DNA of 64,000 bases, from NCBI GenBank assembly GCA_022822305.1, contig JAJEBY010000016.1, forward strand, positions 620,001 through 684,000. The letters are read 5' to 3'. Of this stretch, positions 59,634-64,000 are shown one piece after another (within the stretch, counting starts at the first letter, position 1; each line of letters starts with the position of its first letter). The translations under genes and the position numbers were made by a program. This stretch comes from Anaerolineae bacterium (lineage in GTDB: Bacteria > Chloroflexota > Anaerolineae > Aggregatilineales > Phototrophicaceae). The notes beneath the pieces were generated by a model. It was not told the origin of the DNA. It did not search any database and saw nothing but the letters and a program-made list of their open reading frames with translations.

Positions 59634-60698
59634 ATGACAGTGGCCGAGATCAAGCTGACGGCATTGGCGAGTTGCGCCGGTTGAGCGTCCAAGCTCAATC
59701 CGAGCGATTTGGCGCAGGTTCTGCAGCCGCTCAGCGACAATTTCACTTCAACTGACTTTCCGCAAGTATTGGTTGGTCTCTCCGAACCGGACGACGCAGC
59801 CGTCTATCTGCTCGACGAGCGCAAAGCGATCATTTCAACGACCGACTTCTTCCCGCCTGTCGTCGACACGCCATACGAGTTCGGCGCGATCGCGGCGGCA
59901 AACGCGCTCAGCGATGTCTACGCGATGGGTGGCGATCCTCTGCTCGCCATCAATCTTGTCGCCTTCCCGGAGGATCTTCCCCTGGCGATCCTGCAAGAAA
60001 TCCTGCGCGGCGGCGCGGAGAAAGTCCGCGAAGCCGGCGCCGTCATCGCCGGCGGTCATTCGATTAGTGATCCGGAACCGAAGTATGGCCTGTCCGTTAC
60101 CGGGCTGGTTGATACGGATCGCATCATCCGCAAGTCCGGCGCCCGGCCCGGCGACAAGCTGCTGCTAAGCAAAGCCTTGGGAACCGGCGTTATCACCACG
60201 GCCTTGAAACGCGGCATCGCCAAATCGTCTCATCTTGATGATGCAGTCGCGTCGATGTCGCGATTGAACGGGTCCGCCGCGCGCCTGGCGCAGCAATTTG
60301 CAGTGCATGCCATGACCGACATCACCGGCTTTGGCCTGGCCGGGCACGGTCAGGAGATGGCGCGCCTCAGCCAGGTTGATTTGCACTTGGAATTCGCCAA
60401 CCTGCACTGGCTGCCCGGGACGATGGCGTATGCCGAGGACGGGGTTTTTCCAGGCGGCATGGGGCGCAACCGCGACTGCTTCTCGCCGTGGGTCGAATTC
60501 GACGACTCGCCTCGGGCGCATCACGAATCGCTCTTATATGACCCTCAAACATCGGGAGGGCTGCTGATGGCGGTGGCGCAGGATAACGCCGAAGCGCTAT
60601 TGCGTGAATTGGCAGATGTTGGCGAGAATGCGGCGCTTATTGGCACGGTGGCGGCGGGAACTGGCCGGATTAAGGTCACTTATGGCAAGCCGATCTGA
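59634..60698 (+). CDS. selD: Selenide, water dikinase; selenoprotein with in-frame UGA (Sec17) at 59682-59684
   Basis: ATG 59634 with SD AGGGAGG; MTVAEIKLTALASCAG-U-ASKLNPSDLAQVLQPL... continues in frame with ORF 59709..60698 (FFPPVVDTPYEFGAIAAANALSDVYAMGGDPLLAINLVAFP). Confidence 0.92.
59711..59728 (+). promoter_or_regulatory. Putative bacterial SECIS element
   Basis: GGC-GCAG-GTT-CTGC-(A)-GCC hairpin (59711-59728), apical loop about 33 nt downstream of the UGA, GGU-type loop. Confidence 0.65.
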
Positions 60699-60730
60699 AG
60701 GCGCGTCGATGGCCGTGGCGCCGTTAAGCG

Positions 60731-61930
60731 TCAGACCGCTTGTCGAGCCGGAATGAGATCCAGGTTCCTTCCGACCTTTTCGAATGCTACCAGCGCGCGG
60801 TCGAGATGCTCGAAGCGGTGGGTGGCGATATAACTCGTGCGCAGCAAAGCCTGATTCGGCGGCGTCGCTGGCGGCACCACGGGATTCGTGTAGACGCCTT
60901 CTTCGATCAAGGCCATCCAGGTCAAGCCGGTGCGGAATTGTTCGCCGATCTTGACCGGAATAATTGGAGTCTGGCTATTGAAAGTGTCGTAGCCCAACTC
61001 CTTAAGGCCCTTGCGCATGTAGTGGGCGTTCTTCCAGACCTGCTGGACGTGCTCCGGTTCGGATTCGATGATATCCAGCGCGGCGAGCACGGCGGCTAGA
61101 TTGGGCGCGGGCAGGGCCGCGGAGAATATGAGCGAGCGCGCGTGATGCTGCACGTAATGGATGACGTCGGCGGATCCGGCGATGAAGCCGCCTATTGACG
61201 CGAAGCTCTTGCTGAACGTGCCCATGATCAGATCGACCTGGTCGGTCAGGCCAAAATGAGCGGCAGTGCCACGGCCGCCACCCGCCACACCAATGCCGTG
61301 GGCGTCATCGACCAAGAGACGAGCGCCGTATTTCTGGCAGACGTCGACAATTTGCGGCAGCATGGCGAAGTCGCCGCCCATGCTATACACGCCGTCGACA
61401 ACCACCAGCTTGCCGGCATCGGCAGGTACGCGGCTCAACACGCGCTCCAGATCGTCGGCATCGTTGTGCTTGAAGCGTTTCATCTGGCCGCGCGACATAT
61501 TGACGCCGTCAACCACGCAGGCGTGAACGTCTTTGTCCAGAATGGCGACGTCGTTTTTGCCCAAAAGGGCGGATACGGTTCCGAGATTGGTCTGGTAGCC
61601 GGTGGAGAAAACCAGCGCGGCTTCCTTGCCGACGAATTCCGCCAGCCGACGATCCGCCTCCAGATGCAATTCGAGTGTGCCGTTGAGGAAACGCGAACCG
61701 GTCACACTCGTGCCATGGCGTCGGGTCGCGTCAATTGCGGCTTCGCGCACGCGTTCATCCGTGGTCAATCCCAAATAGTTGTTTGACCCCAGCATAACTA
61801 CGTCTTTGCCTTCGAAGATGGCGGTCGTGCCTTCCGATTCACTCAAGGCGCGAAAGAAGGGATAAATGCCCATTTCCATGGCATCTTTGGCGACAGTGAA
61901 GCCCGATATCTTGTCAAATACGTCAGGCAC
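60731..61930 (-). CDS. Alpha-oxoamine synthase family enzyme (KBL / serine palmitoyltransferase-like)
   Basis: VVMLGSNNYLGLTTDERVREAAIDATRRHGTSVTGSRFLNGTLELHLEADRRLAEFVGKEAALVFSTGYQTN; PLP site GTFSKSFASIGGF. Confidence 0.9.
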   Translation of the reverse strand: MPDVFDKISGFTVAKDAMEMGIYPFFRALSESEGTTAIFEGKDVVMLGSNNYLGLTTDERVREAAIDATRRHGTSVTGSRFLNGTLELHLEADRRLAEFVGKEAALVFSTGYQTNLGTVSALLGKNDVAILDKDVHACVVDGVNMSRGQMKRFKHNDADDLERVLSRVPADAGKLVVVDGVYSMGGDFAMLPQIVDVCQKYGARLLVDDAHGIGVAGGGRGTAAHFGLTDQVDLIMGTFSKSFASIGGFIAGSADVIHYVQHHARSLIFSAALPAPNLAAVLAALDIIESEPEHVQQVWKNAHYMRKGLKELGYDTFNSQTPIIPVKIGEQFRTGLTWMALIEEGVYTNPVVPPATPPNQALLRTSYIATHRFEHLDRALVAFEKVGRNLDLIPARQAV

Positions 61931-62136
61931 GATTTGCTCCGGATCTGGCTTGATGCAACAAGACTACGCTAGCAGCGCAGCCGCGCATAATAGCATGGAG
62001 TGTAGCAGGCAGTAGGGGCATGCACAATGTATAATCACTTGCGATTTGCTCGCTTGACCCCGGCTGAGACTTGCCAGACCTGCCGCTTTCAAAGTAAAAT
62101 GCGGTTGTTTCCGGCTGTATCGAAACGGAGCAAGGT

Positions 62137-62385
62137 ATGTCGAGCTTAACCATCCGCCGCACAATAGTTTGGGTCGTATCTATGGTGTTGGGCCTCATCA
62201 TTGGATATGGCATCATCACCATTGGTTTCGACATGCTGCCGCTCTTCAGCGCCGTGCAAACGCCGCAAGGCGTGACCATCGAAGAATACGGCATATTTTA
62301 TTACCTCTTCACGGCCATTCCAATTGGCCTGGTTTTCGTGATTTGGCTCGATGCCTTCATGGATACCAAGATCCTGCCTGATTAA
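62137..62385 (+). CDS. Small membrane protein, unknown
   Basis: 82 aa, two hydrophobic segments. Confidence 0.5.
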   Translation: MSSLTIRRTIVWVVSMVLGLIIGYGIITIGFDMLPLFSAVQTPQGVTIEEYGIFYYLFTAIPIGLVFVIWLDAFMDTKILPD

Positions 62386-62554
62386 GACGCATCAGTTTCA
62401 ACCTTTCAAGACTCCACCTATGTGCGGATTCCTTTTGGTTTCAGCAGGATCAGATCGTGGGAAATCGCGACTATTGCAGTTGACAGCTGCTAACTGATAG
62501 CAAAGGGATGGCTGCTGATAGCTTTTGCCAGCGGGTCGGCGCTAATCTAGAGTC

Positions 62555-63847
62555 ATGGAACCGAGGAAATCGTCAGCCATTTCGAAGCTTTACGAGAGAT
62601 CGCCGGCAGAACGGCGCGAGGCCGTTGCGGCTTGGGCGGGGCTGGAACCGATTGAAGCCTCTGCTTTGGACGACTGCGGGCTTTCGGCCAACGATGCCGA
62701 GTTGATGATCGAAAACGTTATCGGTCGCTTCGCATTGCCCATGGGCGTCGCCACGAACTTCCTGATCAACGGTCGAGATTATCTGATTCCGCTGGTCATT
62801 GAAGAGCCGTCGGTGGTGGCCGCTTGCAGCTATGCCGCGAAGCTAATCCGCGCAGGCGGTGGTATTGTCGCCTCGAGCGACGAATCGATCATGACAGGCC
62901 AGGTGCAGTTACTCGATATTCCGAATATTGAAACGGCGGCGGCGAGCATCACCAGTCATCAGGAGACGTTGCTTCGGCGCGCGAATGAGACTGCCACGAA
63001 CATTGTGGCCCGGGGCGGCGGAGCAACAGGTTTAGAAACGCGTGTGTTCGCGGATACGCCGGCGGGCGCTATGCTGGTGGCGCATTTGCATTTCGATACC
63101 CGCGATGCGATGGGCGCGAACGCCATCAACACTGCGTTGGAGCATATCGCTCCGGCGTTGGAGGAAATCAGCGGCGGTCGGGCGAATCTGCGCATTCTCA
63201 GCAATTTGAGCGACAGACGCATGGCGCGGGCGCGGGGCACGATCCCGGTCGATGCGCTTGGGACGGCCGAACTGTGCGGGCATGGGGTAGGGGAGGCCAT
63301 CGTTGAGGCATCGGTGCTGGCGGAGATTGATCCCTATCGCGCCGCTACCCACAACAAAGGCATAATGAACGGCATTGACGCTTTGATGATGGCGACCGGC
63401 AATGATTGGCGAGCAGTTGAAGCCGGCGCCCACGCCTACGCCGCGCGCCATGGCAGCTATACGAGCCTGAGCAGCTGGCGCCAAGACGAGCAAGGCAATT
63501 TGACGGGGCACATTGAACTGCCTCTCGCCCTCGGCATCGTTGGCGGCGCCACTCGGGTTCACAGAGGCGCAAAGGCTGCGCTGAAGATTCTAGCTGTGGA
63601 ATCGGCGCGAGAGCTGGCGCAAGTCGCGGCGGCAGTTGGCTTGGCGCAGAATCTGGGCGCATTACGCGCACTGGCGACCGAAGGCATACAGCGCGGTCAT
63701 ATGCGTATGCACGCGCGGCAGATCGCCTTGGCCGCAGGCGCGGAACCCGATATTTTGCAGGATGTCGTACAGACGATGATAAGAGAAGGGCGTATCAGGC
63801 CGGAACGGGCGAAAGCTCTGGTTCGTGAAAGCGAGCGACGACTATGA
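62555..63847 (+). CDS. mvaA: Hydroxymethylglutaryl-CoA reductase (class II/degradative type)
   Basis: MIENVIGRFALPMGVATNFLINGRDYLIPLVIEEPSVVAACSYAAKL; DTRDAMGANAINTALE; HNKGIMNGIDALMMATGNDWRAVEAGAHAYAAR. Confidence 0.95.
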   Translation: MEPRKSSAISKLYERSPAERREAVAAWAGLEPIEASALDDCGLSANDAELMIENVIGRFALPMGVATNFLINGRDYLIPLVIEEPSVVAACSYAAKLIRAGGGIVASSDESIMTGQVQLLDIPNIETAAASITSHQETLLRRANETATNIVARGGGATGLETRVFADTPAGAMLVAHLHFDTRDAMGANAINTALEHIAPALEEISGGRANLRILSNLSDRRMARARGTIPVDALGTAELCGHGVGEAIVEASVLAEIDPYRAATHNKGIMNGIDALMMATGNDWRAVEAGAHAYAARHGSYTSLSSWRQDEQGNLTGHIELPLALGIVGGATRVHRGAKAALKILAVESARELAQVAAAVGLAQNLGALRALATEGIQRGHMRMHARQIALAAGAEPDILQDVVQTMIREGRIRPERAKALVRESERRL

Positions 63848-64000
63848 GCAAAAGTAACGATTGGATCATGCGGTCGGATCGCTCCGTGGGGATCGTCGGT
63901 TATGGCGCATATGTGCCTCGCTATCGCTTGCCGGGAAGCGAGATTGCGCGCATTTGGACCGATGGCCTGGGCGGTTCGCCGGTGAAAGAAAAAGCCGTCG
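63844..64000 (+). CDS. Archaeal-type HMG-CoA synthase, N-terminal part, truncated by window end
   Basis: MSKSNDWIMRSDRSVGIVGYGAYVPRYRLPGSEIARIWTDGLGGSPVKEKAV; ATGA overlap with HMG-CoA reductase. Confidence 0.8.
   Translation, partial: MSKSNDWIMRSDRSVGIVGYGAYVPRYRLPGSEIARIWTDGLGGSPVKEKAV

Noticed and set aside
59709-60698. ORF-track version of SelD starting at 59709
   Set aside because: Lacks the conserved N-terminal Cys/Sec loop; in-frame coding continues upstream through the UGA to ATG 59634 with a good SD.

Overview
The window is a gene-dense bacterial chromosome segment. Family content (NuoCD fusion, degradative HMG-CoA reductase followed by an archaeal-type HMG-CoA synthase, LCP and YoaR-like wall proteins) is compatible with Chloroflexota, but this is an inference. 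It carries the end of a his cluster (hisA-F-I-E), gyrB, a carbamoyltransferase/SGNH/DUF5989-like module, argGH, a branched-chain amino acid super-operon (ilvE-ilvB-ilvN-ilvC-leuA-leuC-leuD-cimA-leuB), murA, a SAM-I riboswitch followed by a trans-sulfuration enzyme, thrC/thrB, iscX-like-nuoB-nuoCD-nuoI, mrp, a wall/signalling locus (degenerate histidine kinase, 1585-aa Thr/Pro repeat protein, LCP protein), tRNA-Arg(UCU), tRNA-Pro(GGG), selD, and the start of a mevalonate-pathway pair. Observations I rate highest: (1) a ribosome-stalling attenuator upstream of ilvE, with a 25-aa Ile/Val/Leu leader peptide and mutually exclusive antiterminator and terminator hairpins; (2) selD is itself a selenoprotein gene with an in-frame UGA and a SECIS-like hairpin, missed by the ORF track; (3) a kinase-like protein whose H-box histidine is replaced by Asp, 2 bp upstream of a giant tandem-repeat, LysM-ended, membrane-anchored protein and an LCP ligase; (4) a duplicated basic C-terminal tail shared by NuoB and NuoI. 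No CRISPR array, transposase, phage gene or rRNA was seen.
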